A stretch of 64,000 nt of DNA from Myxococcales bacterium (GCA_022184915.1 JAGTJU010000002.1:186001-250000), one strand, 5' to 3'. Counted from the stretch's first letter, positions 24,623 through 34,847 are shown. Numbers and translations are program-made. Notes: generated by a model from the letters alone, not told the origin.

Positions 24623-25854
24623 TGCCACGGCCCTCCGATGCCTTGTTTCGTGACCTGGCCGAATCGCAATCCCGGGCGGTGGCCGATCCCGCCGCGCTCG
24701 AGCGGCTGAGGGCGGCGGTGATGAGGGCCGAGCTGCCGCAGCGGCGATGGGCCAAGAGGGGGCTTTGGGCGGCGGGTGTAGTGGCCCTGGCATGGGTCGT
24801 GTGGGGGCGTTTCGGACCAGAGCCTCGTTTCCACGTGGCGGGAAGCGCCGGGCGCGTGGGCATGGTGCTCACGGCCGCCCACACCTCGGTGCCGGTGCGG
24901 TTCGCCGAAGGCTCGTCAGTGGTGTTGACGCCGGGGACCCGCGGGCACGTGATCGCGCTCGGGGAGGCCGGGGCCGCACTGGCCATCGAACGGGGCAGCT
25001 TTGACGTGTCCGTGGTGCACGCGAAGCGGACGCGTTGGCAGTTTTTGGCGGGGCCCTTCACCGTGCTGGTGACGGGCACGAAGTTTCGCGCCACCTGGGA
25101 GCCAGGCGCGGGCACACTGGAGATCGAGATGCGCGAGGGCAGCGTTCGTGTGAGCGGTGGTCCGCTCGGCCGGCCCGTCGCCGTTCGTGACCAACAGATC
25201 TTTCGTGTGGCTGCGTCGGGGCGCGGGCCTGCCACAGGTGAGCTTTCGGATGTGGCCCGAAGGCCTGCGGCGCCGCTGCCGGCGTTGCCTCCGGCCGTGG
25301 CGCCGGAGGGAGCGTCTGCGGAGTCTCCCGCGCTGGCCCCTCGGCCGTTCTCTCCGCCCTCGCGAGCCGCCCGCGTTCGTGGCAGCCCCGCGTGGGTGGC
25401 CTATGCCCACCGGGGTGAGTACGCACGCGCCTTCGCCACGGCCCAAGGGCTGGGTCTCGAGGGCCTCGCCGGCTCGCTCGGGCCCGCCGACCTGTTGCTG
25501 CTGGCCGACACGGCGCGCTTCGCACGACAGCCTTCGACGGCGGCGCGGGTCTTCGAGCACCTGGTGTCGCGCTTTCCGGACGCCCCGGAAGCCGCCGACG
25601 CCCGCTTCGGCTTGGGGCGCCTGGCGTTCCAGCTGGGCAAGTGGCAGGAGGCCTCTCGATGGTTCGGTGAGCTCGTCGATGTGGGGGGGGAGGGGGCGTT
25701 GACCCAGGCCGCGTGGGCGCGCCTTTTCGAGAGCCTCGACCGCGTGGGTGATGGGCCGGCCGCGCGGGCGCGCGCACGCGAATACATGCATCGGTTTCCG
25801 GTCGGCCCGCACCGCGAGGCGGCTCTTCGCTTTGCGGGCAACGAGCCACCGTGA
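24622..25854 (+). CDS. FecR-domain, TPR-containing membrane protein (likely sigma regulator)
   Basis: 410 aa. ATG 24622 overlaps the sigma-factor stop. The order is a cytoplasmic N-terminus (1-45), a transmembrane helix GLWAAGVVALAWVVWG (about 46-62), then a FecR-type periplasmic beta domain with the block GSFDVSVVHAKRTRWQFLAGPFTVLVTGTKF and REGSVRVSGG. A Pro/Ala linker and a C-terminal TPR domain (about 270-405: TARFARQPSTAARVFEHLV, GRLAFQLGKWQEASRWF) follow. FecR proteins transmit a periplasmic signal to an ECF sigma factor; the TPR addition suggests binding a peptide or protein partner. The partly visible gene at 1-282 has a similar end. Confidence 0.9.
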   Translation: MPRPSDALFRDLAESQSRAVADPAALERLRAAVMRAELPQRRWAKRGLWAAGVVALAWVVWGRFGPEPRFHVAGSAGRVGMVLTAAHTSVPVRFAEGSSVVLTPGTRGHVIALGEAGAALAIERGSFDVSVVHAKRTRWQFLAGPFTVLVTGTKFRATWEPGAGTLEIEMREGSVRVSGGPLGRPVAVRDQQIFRVAASGRGPATGELSDVARRPAAPLPALPPAVAPEGASAESPALAPRPFSPPSRAARVRGSPAWVAYAHRGEYARAFATAQGLGLEGLAGSLGPADLLLLADTARFARQPSTAARVFEHLVSRFPDAPEAADARFGLGRLAFQLGKWQEASRWFGELVDVGGEGALTQAAWARLFESLDRVGDGPAARARAREYMHRFPVGPHREAALRFAGNEPP

Positions 25855-26876
25855 CGCGCGCCTCTTCCCTGTGGTGTGCGGCGCTGCTCGTGTTGCTGGG
25901 GGCGCGAGCCGCGGCGTGGGCGCAGGCCGAGCCTTCCTCCGCCGCGTCCGAGCTCGTGGTCGTGCCGACCCCGGACGCGCGCGCCTGTGGGGGCGCAACG
26001 GCCGAGTTGCTGCGGGAGCTCGAAGCCGCAGGGTTTGCCCCGCATGTGTTGCCCCACGCGGGGGACGTGGAGCGTGCCTTCGCCGTGGTGGTGTTCGACG
26101 ATGACGGCACCAAGGTTCGGGTGCTCGTTTCGCCCGGACCCTCCGGGCGCGAGGAACTCGCCGTGCTCGCCGTGGATTGCCGTGAACGCCTCGTCAGACG
26201 GCGACTGTGGACGCTGGTGTCCGAGATGCTGTGGGCCCACCGCCAGACGCGCCCGGCGGTAGATGCCGCCCCGCCACCCCCTCCGGAGCCTCCCTCGGCC
26301 GGGGCTCCCCTTTCGGAAGCGCAGCCCCTGGTCGCGGCCACAAATTTGCGCGAGGCCGAAGCGAGTCCGATTTACTTCGGCGCGGCGCCGCTCGTGACCA
26401 CGAGCCCCATCGCCCTCGCTTCGACGCTGGGCGTGGCGCTCTTGGGGGGGCGGCGTTTCAAGGGCGGGTATCGGCTGGGCGGGCGCGTGAGCTGGCCACT
26501 CACGGGGGCCACGAACGATACGGTCATCGGCAGAACGCGTCTTTGGACCTTCTCCGGCGACATCGAGGCCAGTTCGGTGATGGGGCGTTTTCACTCGCTC
26601 GTGGCCCCTTACGTCGGACTCACGCTTGGCCTCGATTTCACCCTTCTCGACGCCTCGGATGGTTCGGCGTGGGCAGGCCGTCGCTGGGGTGCCGTGCACG
26701 CTCACGCGCTTGCACACCTCGGGTTGCTCGTTCGGCTCGCTCGCTACGCGCCCTTCGCACAGGTGGAGATCGGCGGCGCGCATCGGCTCGACGCCGCCAC
26801 GCCCGTGCGCGCTCTCGAACGTGGCATGCGCGTCATGATGGTGAGCGCTGCGATCGGCATTTTGTTCGATTACTGA
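25851..26876 (+). CDS. Secreted two-domain protein, predicted C-terminal beta-barrel (second copy of the module)
   Basis: 341 aa. The GTG start overlaps the FecR stop (GTGA). The signal peptide (LWCAALLVLLGARAAAWAQA) is followed by a domain of about 110 residues with VVPTPDARACGGATAELLRELEAAG and the segment LAVDCRERLVRRRLWTLVSEML, in which a Cys-containing basic helix stands out. A Pro-rich linker precedes the barrel-like half (LGVALLGGRRFKGGYRLGGRVSW, GRFHSLVAPYVGLTLGLDFTLL) ending in AIGILFDY. It has the same layout as the proteins at 279-1682 and 48965-49855. No function is assigned. Confidence 0.75.
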   Translation: MTRASSLWCAALLVLLGARAAAWAQAEPSSAASELVVVPTPDARACGGATAELLRELEAAGFAPHVLPHAGDVERAFAVVVFDDDGTKVRVLVSPGPSGREELAVLAVDCRERLVRRRLWTLVSEMLWAHRQTRPAVDAAPPPPPEPPSAGAPLSEAQPLVAATNLREAEASPIYFGAAPLVTTSPIALASTLGVALLGGRRFKGGYRLGGRVSWPLTGATNDTVIGRTRLWTFSGDIEASSVMGRFHSLVAPYVGLTLGLDFTLLDASDGSAWAGRRWGAVHAHALAHLGLLVRLARYAPFAQVEIGGAHRLDAATPVRALERGMRVMMVSAAIGILFDY

Positions 26877-26972
26877 GCAGCGGACGTAAGTCCCCGACAC
26901 TCGATCAGGCGAAGACGTCGGCATATCCGTGCCGCGGGGGTCGCTGGGCGCGACGTCTTTGCAGGAGCTCTC

Positions 26973-28385
26973 ATGTATCGAGCCGTTCATGTTTTTCACG
27001 TTGTCTTCGTCGTGTGCACCGCCTGTCAGTCGCACTCCCTCGTGGCCGTCGATCCGTCTCCGCGCGGAGAGGTCACGGGCCGCTTTTCCGAAGCTGCGGC
27101 CCCGAAGCTCGATCTGCTGTTCGTGATCGACAACTCGGGTTCGATGGAAAAGGAGCAGAGCCTGCTCAGACGAGGGTTTCAAGACATGATGCGGGCTTTC
27201 GAGCAAGGCGCGGGCGCTGCCCTGGACCTTCACGTGGCCGTGGTCTCGACCGATGTGGGGGCCGGCAATGCCTCGTCGGATGACGCGTGCTCGGCGCGTG
27301 TGGGCGGAGATCGCGGCCGGTTTCACGCAGGAACGGACTGCGGGCTCGAGGCAGGGGCTTCGTTCTTGGCGGCATCGCCAGGCGGAACGAGAAACTTTGG
27401 GGGATCGCTGGCCGAAGCGTTCTCGTGCGTGGCCGATCTCGGTACCAAGGGGTGTGGGTATGAACACCCCCTCTTGGCGCTTGCGTTGGCACTCGACCCG
27501 TCGCGGACGCCCGAGAATGCAGGCTTCCTTCGTGAGGATGCGTTTTTGGGCGTGGTGATCGTGAGTGACGAAGACGATTGCTCGGCGCCGCCCGAAAGCG
27601 ACTTCTTCGCAGCCCCTTTCGTCGCGGGACAGGAACCAGACTTGCGGTGCGCCCTTGCGGGACATCTTTGTGAGGGAAGGTCCTTGCCCTCGCGGGCGTC
27701 GTCTTTCTCCATCGGCTCGTGTGCGGCCGCGCCCGACGGAGGTGGCAGACTCTTCGGCATCACCACCTTGGTGGAGGCCTTGACTGCCCGTAAGGCAGGC
27801 CGTACCGACCGCATCTTCGTGTCCGTGCTCGCCGGTTGGCCAGAGCCGGAGACCGCGCGGTATCAGCTGGCCTTGGGGAGCCGCGAACTTCTGCAGCTTT
27901 CGCCCGCATGCAAGAGCGGGGAGGGGATCGAGGCGGCGCCCGCTTTACGACTGAAAGCCTTCGCAGAGGCCTTCGGGAGGCGAGGCCGCTTCGATACCAT
28001 TTGCCGGGCCGATTTCACGCCGGTTCTCGAAGACATCGGGAAGGGCTGGGGCGGTGAGCTGCGCCCCCGCTGCCTCGCAGGGACCCTCGCAGACACCGAC
28101 CCCGGGGTGCCCGGCGTACAGCCCCACTGCGTGGTCAATGAAGTACGGCCAGGGCCCTCAGGGCCGCAGAACTCAGCGCTCCCGGCGTGTTCCGGTGCGA
28201 ACGCACCGTGCTGGGCGATCGTGACGGCGGCCGGACCCATGAGCCTTTGCGAAGGAGGCGGCAGCGCCTTGGAGATTCGGCGCTCGTCTCCTGCACCGGA
28301 GGGCGCGACCGTTTCCGTGGCCTGTGAACTGTGCCTGGATCCGAACGACCCGGCGTGCGGAGAGTCGGAACCTGAATCCGAATGA
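26973..28385 (+). CDS. vWA-domain lipoprotein
   Basis: 470 aa. ATG 26973 has a GCAGGAGCT ribosome-binding site. A short hydrophobic start (HVFHVVFVVCTAC) ends at a possible lipobox. The von Willebrand type A domain begins at about residue 46: LLFVIDNSGSM contains the metal-binding D-x-S-x-S; RGFQDMMRAFE and LHVAVVSTDVG follow, and GVVIVSDEDDCS is the block usual in myxobacterial proteins of this kind. Many Cys residues in the second half should form disulphides outside the cell. The ligand is unknown. It lies 96 bp downstream of the module above and may be read separately. Confidence 0.9.
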   Translation: MYRAVHVFHVVFVVCTACQSHSLVAVDPSPRGEVTGRFSEAAAPKLDLLFVIDNSGSMEKEQSLLRRGFQDMMRAFEQGAGAALDLHVAVVSTDVGAGNASSDDACSARVGGDRGRFHAGTDCGLEAGASFLAASPGGTRNFGGSLAEAFSCVADLGTKGCGYEHPLLALALALDPSRTPENAGFLREDAFLGVVIVSDEDDCSAPPESDFFAAPFVAGQEPDLRCALAGHLCEGRSLPSRASSFSIGSCAAAPDGGGRLFGITTLVEALTARKAGRTDRIFVSVLAGWPEPETARYQLALGSRELLQLSPACKSGEGIEAAPALRLKAFAEAFGRRGRFDTICRADFTPVLEDIGKGWGGELRPRCLAGTLADTDPGVPGVQPHCVVNEVRPGPSGPQNSALPACSGANAPCWAIVTAAGPMSLCEGGGSALEIRRSSPAPEGATVSVACELCLDPNDPACGESEPESE

Positions 28386-28420
28386 AGGTTTCGCGCAGAC
28401 GTCGCGCGCCTCGGCGTGTG

Positions 28421-30214
28421 TCACTTGGGCAGGGCGAGCTTCGCGCTCCCCAGCAGGCGTCGCGGGAAAGGACCCACCGCCGGCACGTCCCCCTTCGACA
28501 TCCACCCCGCCCGGTGCTTGGCGATCCCGTCGCCTTCGTCGTCGTCCCAGACCACCACATCGATTCCGAACACGCTTTGAGAGGGGCTTTGGGGCCACAG
28601 CGACCAGGGCAGCGCGACCTCGAGCCGCCTGCGCGTGGGGCTGACGACTTGCCAGGCGAAAGCGACGCGGGCCAAATCGACGTCGGTGTTGTGGTAGGGC
28701 GGTTGCGCGGCGTTGCTCGCGTTTGCACGGAAGAAGAGGCGTGTGGCCGGGGTTGGCGCGGCGTTTGCCGTCGGGTCTTCCGGGGACATCACGATTTCCA
28801 CGACGTCGTCGAACCAGGGGTGGAAGTCCTGGATGCTGGCGACATCGTCCGTGACCTCGACCACGAAGTAAAGGGCCGCCTCGTCCCCCCCGACGGCCAA
28901 CGTGGCGTGAAGGTCGTCCGGCGACAGGGGGCCCGCCCGCTCGGACGCCGGCTGGTGTAAGTGCGTGAGCGGCCAGCGAGAGGCAGGCCAGTCTTGCGCA
29001 TTTCCATCGATCGTGGGTGGGCTCATGCGGGGGATCTCGATGCGGGGTTGCAGAGCCTCTGCAACGAAGGTCGCCTGGCCCCACAGCTCCTTGTTGTTGA
29101 AGGTCTGGTTGACCTTGGAGGCCCACGACGTCTTCCAACGGCTCTTGAACTCGAGGTCACCCGCGTCGTCGTCGTTGACGTGAAGATCGATGAGGATGGC
29201 GCGGCCGGGTTTGGGATCCACACCCAGCTGCTGGGCGGGAAAAAACGCCTCGAAGCTGTACCCGTTGCTGGCGACTTGCCAAGCCACCTGGTACCCGGGC
29301 ACGGGCACCACCCGCGACACCCGGTCTGCATCGGGGCTTCGCACGAAGTTTTCGCCGAAACGAATCTGCAAGATGCCGTCGTTGACGTTGTCGAGAAGGC
29401 CGGTGGCGGGCATGCGATCGCCGTCCAGGAAGATCTCGATCGAGTCGTCCTCCCAGGGTTCCTTCGCATCATCCGGCACCGACGGCCCCTTGCTGCCATC
29501 GACCACGAGGCTGTCGTCTTCGACCTGCACGAAAAGGTACAAGCCCAGGCTGTCGCGGAGCCCGGCCCAGCGGGCCCGGGGCGCCGCGGTGGGCGCTGCG
29601 ACCCCGTCCTCCACGATGAGGTGGGGGAAGTCGTAGCCGCGGGCCAAGGCGTTGATCCAAACCTCCTCCGCGTGCCCGTCGATCACCGGTCGGCTTCCCG
29701 ACATCGACCAAATCAAAGCCGAGGGCCGTACGACGTCTGGCTGGAGCGCGTCGGGTTCCATGGCCCCGTCATCGTTTCGATTCGCGTCGGAAGCGCCAGA
29801 GTCCAGGGGCGCGGTGTCGTCCCCGGCGTCGAGAGTTCCTTCGGGCCCCCAGAGGGAGGGCTGCCCCCGTTCGTCAATACGAATGCGCACAGGGGGCGAA
29901 AACCCTGCGCCGAGCGTGAACGCTTGCTTCGAGGTTCCGAGCAGGGTGCTCCCCTCGAGGACCTCGAGACCGAGTTCGACGGTTTGCGTCCGGATGTCGC
30001 CGAGCGGTAAGGACAATCGTTGGTAGCGGCCGACCAGCTGGGCCTCGAATTGGCGCGGTGGGGTCAAGGCCAGGCTCACACGCAGGCCGTTGGCCTGGCG
30101 GCTCGCGTTCTCTACGTCGAGCCGAAGCACCGTCTCTTCGTCCGGAGAACACGAAGAGCCCAAGACGACCGTGACCACGCTCCAAATCCAGACGCTGGCC
30201 GGCAAGCTTCGCAT
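28421..30214 (-). CDS. Lipoprotein with two CBM9-like (sugar-binding) domains
   Basis: 597 aa. Start ATG 30214 puts the signal sequence (WIWSVVTVVLGSSCS, lipobox) at the N-terminus. After a beta-sandwich-like first part and an Asp-rich linker there are two CBM9/DUF1083-type domains: SGSRPVIDGHAEEVWINALARG to PWEDDSIEIFLDGD, and SPPTIDGNAQDWPASRW to FHPWFDDVVEIVMSPED, each with the conserved 'D-x-x-EIF/IV' motif. They are beta-sandwiches that bind carbohydrates or related ligands. No catalytic domain is attached, so a surface binding role is likely. Confidence 0.85.
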   Translation of the reverse strand: MRSLPASVWIWSVVTVVLGSSCSPDEETVLRLDVENASRQANGLRVSLALTPPRQFEAQLVGRYQRLSLPLGDIRTQTVELGLEVLEGSTLLGTSKQAFTLGAGFSPPVRIRIDERGQPSLWGPEGTLDAGDDTAPLDSGASDANRNDDGAMEPDALQPDVVRPSALIWSMSGSRPVIDGHAEEVWINALARGYDFPHLIVEDGVAAPTAAPRARWAGLRDSLGLYLFVQVEDDSLVVDGSKGPSVPDDAKEPWEDDSIEIFLDGDRMPATGLLDNVNDGILQIRFGENFVRSPDADRVSRVVPVPGYQVAWQVASNGYSFEAFFPAQQLGVDPKPGRAILIDLHVNDDDAGDLEFKSRWKTSWASKVNQTFNNKELWGQATFVAEALQPRIEIPRMSPPTIDGNAQDWPASRWPLTHLHQPASERAGPLSPDDLHATLAVGGDEAALYFVVEVTDDVASIQDFHPWFDDVVEIVMSPEDPTANAAPTPATRLFFRANASNAAQPPYHNTDVDLARVAFAWQVVSPTRRRLEVALPWSLWPQSPSQSVFGIDVVVWDDDEGDGIAKHRAGWMSKGDVPAVGPFPRRLLGSAKLALPK

Positions 30215-30451
30215 GGCCGTGTCTATTGACGATCGCGTCCCTCTCGGCAACGTGGCAGGCCGGTGAGCCATCGGTTTTCCCGGACACTTGGCGGGGCCTC
30301 GACAGGGGGCGCGGCGTGCCGGCCCCCGTGGCGATCCCCTCGGCCGGCGCTTAAGCTAGGCCCTCACGTCCGCCCGGCAGCAAGTTGAGATCGTCGAAGT
30401 CTTCGGTCGTTGATGCCGGCGTCGCCCGTTCCAGGAGAAGCAGAAAGCATC

Positions 30452-33400
30452 ATGAAGACGCGTCGTCGGGGAAGGCTGGGGCTCGTCCTGGCCATCGTTG
30501 CTGGCAGTGGGGTGCTGCTCCTGGTCGTGGCCCACGTGGTGGTGGCGGCGATGGCGAAGGGACAGGTCGAGGCCGCTTTGGCTGACCTCTCCGCGCAGGC
30601 GGCACGCCCCTTCACGCTCGGCGACCTGCGCGTGTCGCTTCTGGGCGCGTCCGTCGAGCTCGAGGGGTTGCGGATCGGCGCGGCTGCCGATGAGCCCTCG
30701 GATCTGCCTTTGCTCACGGTGCCCCGCGCCGTGGTGGATGTCGGGGTCTTGCGCACGCTGCTGTCGTTCGGGCAAAGGCCGCGCGTCGAGGAGGTGACGT
30801 TCGAAGGGCTCGACGTGAACGTGGTCAAGCGCGCGGATGGCACCTTCAACGTCACCCACCTCACGTCTCGCCTCGCCGGGCCTGAGGAAGAGCCGCCCCC
30901 GGAGTCGGCCGCGTTGCCGGAGGTTGCGAAGAATGCCTCCCTCGGGCAGCTGCTCGTCAGCTTCGCGCGCATCCAGTTCATCGACCTCATGTCGGCGAAG
31001 GTGCAAGGCGAGGCCAGCGCGCCCCTGGCCATTCGCGGTCTCACCCTCACGACGCGCGAGGCTTCGCTGCGCAAGGGGCTCGAACTTTCGCTCGAAGCCG
31101 CTTTGTTCGCGGCGGAGCGTAACTTGACCTTCGTGGTCCGAACAGCCCCGTGGCAAGACGGTGCGGTGGTGCCGGTCGTGGAGCATCTCGCGTTCGATCT
31201 TTCGCCCCTTCCCCTCGGCCCGTTGTCGCCCTTTCTGAATGCCACGGCCGCAGGCCTGTCTTTGCAGCAGGGCACGCTCATGGCAAAGGCCAAGGTTGCG
31301 TCGCGGCCGGGTGAGGCCGGGGACCTGGTGTCCGAGGCCGTCGGCAAGGTCTCGCTCGCGGACGTTGCCTTCGCGGGGGGGCAACCCTTTTCGGCCCACG
31401 TGTCCTGGGACCAGGGGTTCAGCGCAGAGAAGGGGCGTCTCGATCTGCGGTCCTTCGAGCTTGCGCTCGGACCGATGAAGGTGCGCTTACAAGGCCTGCT
31501 CACGCATTTGCATGCGGTGCCCCGGATCGAAGCGCTCGATGTAGCGTCGGAGGCGCTTTCGTTCGACACTTTGGCCCGCCTGTGGCCTGGATTCGACGAA
31601 GCGACCGCGCCGGCCGTGCTGCGCGGTCCCTTTGAGCTTTCCGCAAAGGCGTCGGGCCGGGCGGAGGCGGCGGATGTCGACGCGCGGTTCAGCTTGACAG
31701 GCGCGGCCATCCGCATTCCCGACGTGTTCGTGAAGCCGCCCGGGACGGCGCTGGCCCTCGAGGCGCGCTTGAAGAGCACTCCCGAGAGGCTGACGATCGA
31801 GCGCGCGTCGCTCCAGGTGGCCACGTGGACGACCCAGCTTGCGGGGCACGTGGACACGCTGCCGGCAGGGCCGCGTCTGGATCTGAAGGTGTCTACGCCT
31901 TCACCCGAAGTGGCGGGTGTGATGATGCTCCTGCCTGCCGTGAAAACCAACCTCTCGCCCAAGCGCCCGCTCGCAGGCCGCGTGGAGGTGACGGGTGCCC
32001 TCGCGGGCCACGCAGAGGCGCTCGACTACGACCTGCGGGTCAACGTGGACGGTCTCGACGTTGATGCCGCCGCGGCGCAGATGCACGGCGGCGGGTCGCT
32101 TGCAGTGGCAGGGAAACAAACCCCGGCGGCGGCGTCCGGTCGGCTGCAGATGGATTTCACCCGCCTCGAAGCCCGTTATCCCGCGCTGCTGGGAAAGCCC
32201 GCAGGCAGTCCGCTCGTCCTGGACGTGAAGTTCGATGCGAAGAACCTGAAGGGCGCCGACGTGGTGGCGGACATCGTGGCGTCCCTCGCGGCCGCTGGCC
32301 TCGATCTCAGCGCCAGGGCGCACGTCGAAGGGGCGGCTCCCGCGCAGCGCTTCGAGGCGTCGCTGTCGTTTGCGCCCTTCGCTACGCAGCCGCTGTTGGC
32401 CTGGCTGCCGGCCGCGACGGCAGGGATCAAGCCCATGACCGTCGGCGCCACGATCAGCGCTTCGGGGCGGACGGATCGGCCATCGTCGCTCGCGCTCGCG
32501 GTTCCCTCGTTCTCGGTCAAAGCAGGGCAGTCGGATCTCGAGGGGAGGTTGACCTTTGCGAATCCGGAGGCCCCCACGTTCGAGCTGACCGCACAGTCAC
32601 AAAGGTTCGTCGTCGAAGACTTCGTGGTGGACGACGGCACGAAGGAGGCGGCTTCGGCCCCCGCCCCGGCGGCAAAGCCCGAAGCCGCGGCGCCGCCGAA
32701 CCCCCTTCTGACCGCGGCGAAGGGTCGTATTCAAGTTGCGATCGCCAAGGGGCGCGCCGACACGATCACCTTCGACGACCTCGCAGCGAAGCTCAGGGTG
32801 GGCGAGGGGCTGGCCGTTGCCGAGACCCTCGAGGTGGACGTCTTCGGGGGCCGCTTCTCCGGGTCGGGCACGCGGGTGCCGCTGGCCGAGACGGGCACCC
32901 CCTTCTTGATCAAGGGCGCCTTGAAGAACATCGACTTGGCGATCCTGACGCAGCAATTGGCGAAGGAGCGTGGCCTCGTCAAGGGGCGCTTCGATGCGAA
33001 GGTGGACTTGACCACACGGGATCTTGCACCCGCCATTTTGGCGGAGTCGTTGACGGGGATCATGGGCGCCGACCTCCACGACTTCACATTGGAGGTGGGG
33101 GACGCGCTGGGCGAGCTCCGCGGCGCCCTGCAGGCCCGGTTCGACAAGGCACCGGCGCTCAAGAAGGCCTTGGCGAAAACGAAGGACCGGCTGACGAAGC
33201 TGGACGACTGGAAGATCAAAGACGCGGCGACCACCTTGCGCTTCGACGAAGGCGTGTTGAAGCTGGTCGAGCCGCTCGAGACCTCGCTGGCAGGCGGCGC
33301 CGCCCGCATGGGCGGCAGCGTGAGCTTCGCGGAGCGTCGGCTTGGCCTGGAAGGCACGTGGCAGGTCCCTGCCGCCGTGATCGCCGAGCTCACCGGTGGC

Positions 33401-33880
33401 GAGGTGACGATCCAGGAAGGCGTGCCGGTGGGGGTGCGCGTGGAGGGGCCGCCCACGGCGCCCCGGGTGCGGTTGGCGGACGTGGACACCTTCGCGCTGA
33501 CCTTGCTCAAGGCCTACGCGTCGTCGAAGGGACGGGCGCTCCTCGAGGGCGCGCTCGGCGGGGCGCTCGACAAGGCTCCCTTGCCCGCAGGGGCCAAAGG
33601 AAAGCTTGCCGATGTCGTCGCCGATCCGGCCAAGGCGCGGCGGGACGCAGAGGAAAAAGCCCGCGCGCGGGTGGAAGCCGAGGCCGCGGAAGCGCGGCAA
33701 CGGGCCGAGCAGGCGGCCCGCGCCAAAACGGCCGAGCTCGAGGCCCGGGCGAAGGCCGAGGCCGAGGCCCGCGCGGCCGAAGTGCGACGCCAGGCCGAAG
33801 CAGCCGCGAAAAAAGAGGCCGAGGCGCGCGCCAAAGACAAGGTCAAGGACAAGCTCAAGAAGCTGCCCGTCCCGTTCTGA
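30452..33880 (+). CDS. AsmA-like inner-membrane protein with charged C-terminal tail
   Basis: 1142 aa. ATG 30452 (AGGAGA upstream) starts a basic segment and one transmembrane helix (LVLAIVAGSGVLLLVVAHVVVAA). The rest is a long series of beta-rich repeats in the AsmA/DUF748 manner: FTLGDLRVSLLGASVELEGL near the N-terminus and, towards the C-terminus, LVKGRFDAKVDLTTRDLAP and LTGIMGADLHDFTLEVGDALG, the AsmA_2-type block. Residues of about 1065-1125 are an Ala/Glu/Lys/Arg-rich helix with repeated EARAKAEAEAR-type heptads, probably a coiled coil. AsmA-like proteins bridge the periplasm for phospholipid transport. It is followed by the carotenoid-type genes on the same strand. Confidence 0.85.
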   Translation: MKTRRRGRLGLVLAIVAGSGVLLLVVAHVVVAAMAKGQVEAALADLSAQAARPFTLGDLRVSLLGASVELEGLRIGAAADEPSDLPLLTVPRAVVDVGVLRTLLSFGQRPRVEEVTFEGLDVNVVKRADGTFNVTHLTSRLAGPEEEPPPESAALPEVAKNASLGQLLVSFARIQFIDLMSAKVQGEASAPLAIRGLTLTTREASLRKGLELSLEAALFAAERNLTFVVRTAPWQDGAVVPVVEHLAFDLSPLPLGPLSPFLNATAAGLSLQQGTLMAKAKVASRPGEAGDLVSEAVGKVSLADVAFAGGQPFSAHVSWDQGFSAEKGRLDLRSFELALGPMKVRLQGLLTHLHAVPRIEALDVASEALSFDTLARLWPGFDEATAPAVLRGPFELSAKASGRAEAADVDARFSLTGAAIRIPDVFVKPPGTALALEARLKSTPERLTIERASLQVATWTTQLAGHVDTLPAGPRLDLKVSTPSPEVAGVMMLLPAVKTNLSPKRPLAGRVEVTGALAGHAEALDYDLRVNVDGLDVDAAAAQMHGGGSLAVAGKQTPAAASGRLQMDFTRLEARYPALLGKPAGSPLVLDVKFDAKNLKGADVVADIVASLAAAGLDLSARAHVEGAAPAQRFEASLSFAPFATQPLLAWLPAATAGIKPMTVGATISASGRTDRPSSLALAVPSFSVKAGQSDLEGRLTFANPEAPTFELTAQSQRFVVEDFVVDDGTKEAASAPAPAAKPEAAAPPNPLLTAAKGRIQVAIAKGRADTITFDDLAAKLRVGEGLAVAETLEVDVFGGRFSGSGTRVPLAETGTPFLIKGALKNIDLAILTQQLAKERGLVKGRFDAKVDLTTRDLAPAILAESLTGIMGADLHDFTLEVGDALGELRGALQARFDKAPALKKALAKTKDRLTKLDDWKIKDAATTLRFDEGVLKLVEPLETSLAGGAARMGGSVSFAERRLGLEGTWQVPAAVIAELTGGEVTIQEGVPVGVRVEGPPTAPRVRLADVDTFALTLLKAYASSKGRALLEGALGGALDKAPLPAGAKGKLADVVADPAKARRDAEEKARARVEAEAAEARQRAEQAARAKTAELEARAKAEAEARAAEVRRQAEAAAKKEAEARAKDKVKDKLKKLPVPF

Positions 33881-33952
33881 CGGCGGTCGCGGGCGGGCTG
33901 GGTGTCACGAGGCTCGGGCGCAAAGAGCGGCGCCTGAGCATCAAAGAAGCCC

Positions 33953-34846
33953 ATGACAGCCACCACGGTTGCGCAGCGACTGTCCCCGGGCGCCTTGCGG
34001 GCACAGGCGCCCTGGTTGCTTCGGGTGTCGCGCCCCGCGCTCTGGATCAACACGGTGGGAACGGCTTTCGTGGGCTTGTGGATGACGGGCACGTTGTTCA
34101 CGTGGCGCTTCGTGCCCGTCCTGCTGTGGCTGACGCTCCCCTTCAATTTGCTGATCTACGGGGTCAACGACGTCTCCGACCTCGATACCGACGCCCGCAA
34201 CGAACGCAAGGGAGGGTGGCAGGGGGCGCGGATTGCCAGCCACGACGTGGGCTCGATCCTGCGCTGGGTGGCCGCCCTGAACCTTCCATTTCTGCTGTAT
34301 TTCGCAGGAGCGTACCCCTGGCAAGCGGTGGCGGTTGCGCTGCTCTACGCAGGCATCTTCATTGGCTATTCGTTACCGCCTCGCTTCAAGGCCCATCCCT
34401 TCGTGGATAGCCTCAGCAACGCAGCCTATGCTCTGCCTCTCGTGCTCGTGCCCGTGGCGCTGGAGGCGCCGGTGTCATGGATGGCGGCTGCCGGCTTGAT
34501 GGTCTGGAGCGCTGCCAAGCACAGCTTCGACGCCATCCAGGACCGCGCCGAGGACAGCGCCGCCGGCCTCGAGACCACCGCGGTGGTGCTGGGGCAAGCC
34601 GGAACGCTCGTCTACTGCGGCGCCCTGTGGCTCTTGTCCACGCTCTGTTTCGCCACACTCGACGTCACGTTGGCTCTGCTCAACGGGGTCTTCGCTGCGG
34701 GGCTGATCGTGCGCATGGCCCGGGCCCGTACACGTTCTGCTTACGAGCGCGTCTATGCCTGGTCCGTGGCGTTCCCCTACGTCGTCGGCGGCTACGCGGG
34801 CGTGGGGCTCGCGCTCTCACTCGCCCGGGCGCAGTGGGGACACTGA
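33953..34846 (+). CDS. UbiA-family prenyltransferase, lycopene-elongase-like
   Basis: 297 aa with about eight or nine membrane helices. The two Asp-rich motifs of UbiA enzymes are present: NDVSDLDTDARNERKGG at about 78-94 and DAIQDRAED at about 197-205; they bind Mg-diphosphate. The first, with YGVNDVSDLDTD, resembles carotenoid prenyltransferases (CrtEb, LbtBC, haloarchaeal LyeJ) more than UbiA or MenA. Those enzymes add a C5 dimethylallyl unit to lycopene. The two genes after it, CrtD-like and CruF-like, make the same assignment more likely. Substrate is inference. Confidence 0.85.
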   Translation: MTATTVAQRLSPGALRAQAPWLLRVSRPALWINTVGTAFVGLWMTGTLFTWRFVPVLLWLTLPFNLLIYGVNDVSDLDTDARNERKGGWQGARIASHDVGSILRWVAALNLPFLLYFAGAYPWQAVAVALLYAGIFIGYSLPPRFKAHPFVDSLSNAAYALPLVLVPVALEAPVSWMAAAGLMVWSAAKHSFDAIQDRAEDSAAGLETTAVVLGQAGTLVYCGALWLLSTLCFATLDVTLALLNGVFAAGLIVRMARARTRSAYERVYAWSVAFPYVVGGYAGVGLALSLARAQWGH

Positions 34847-34847
34847 C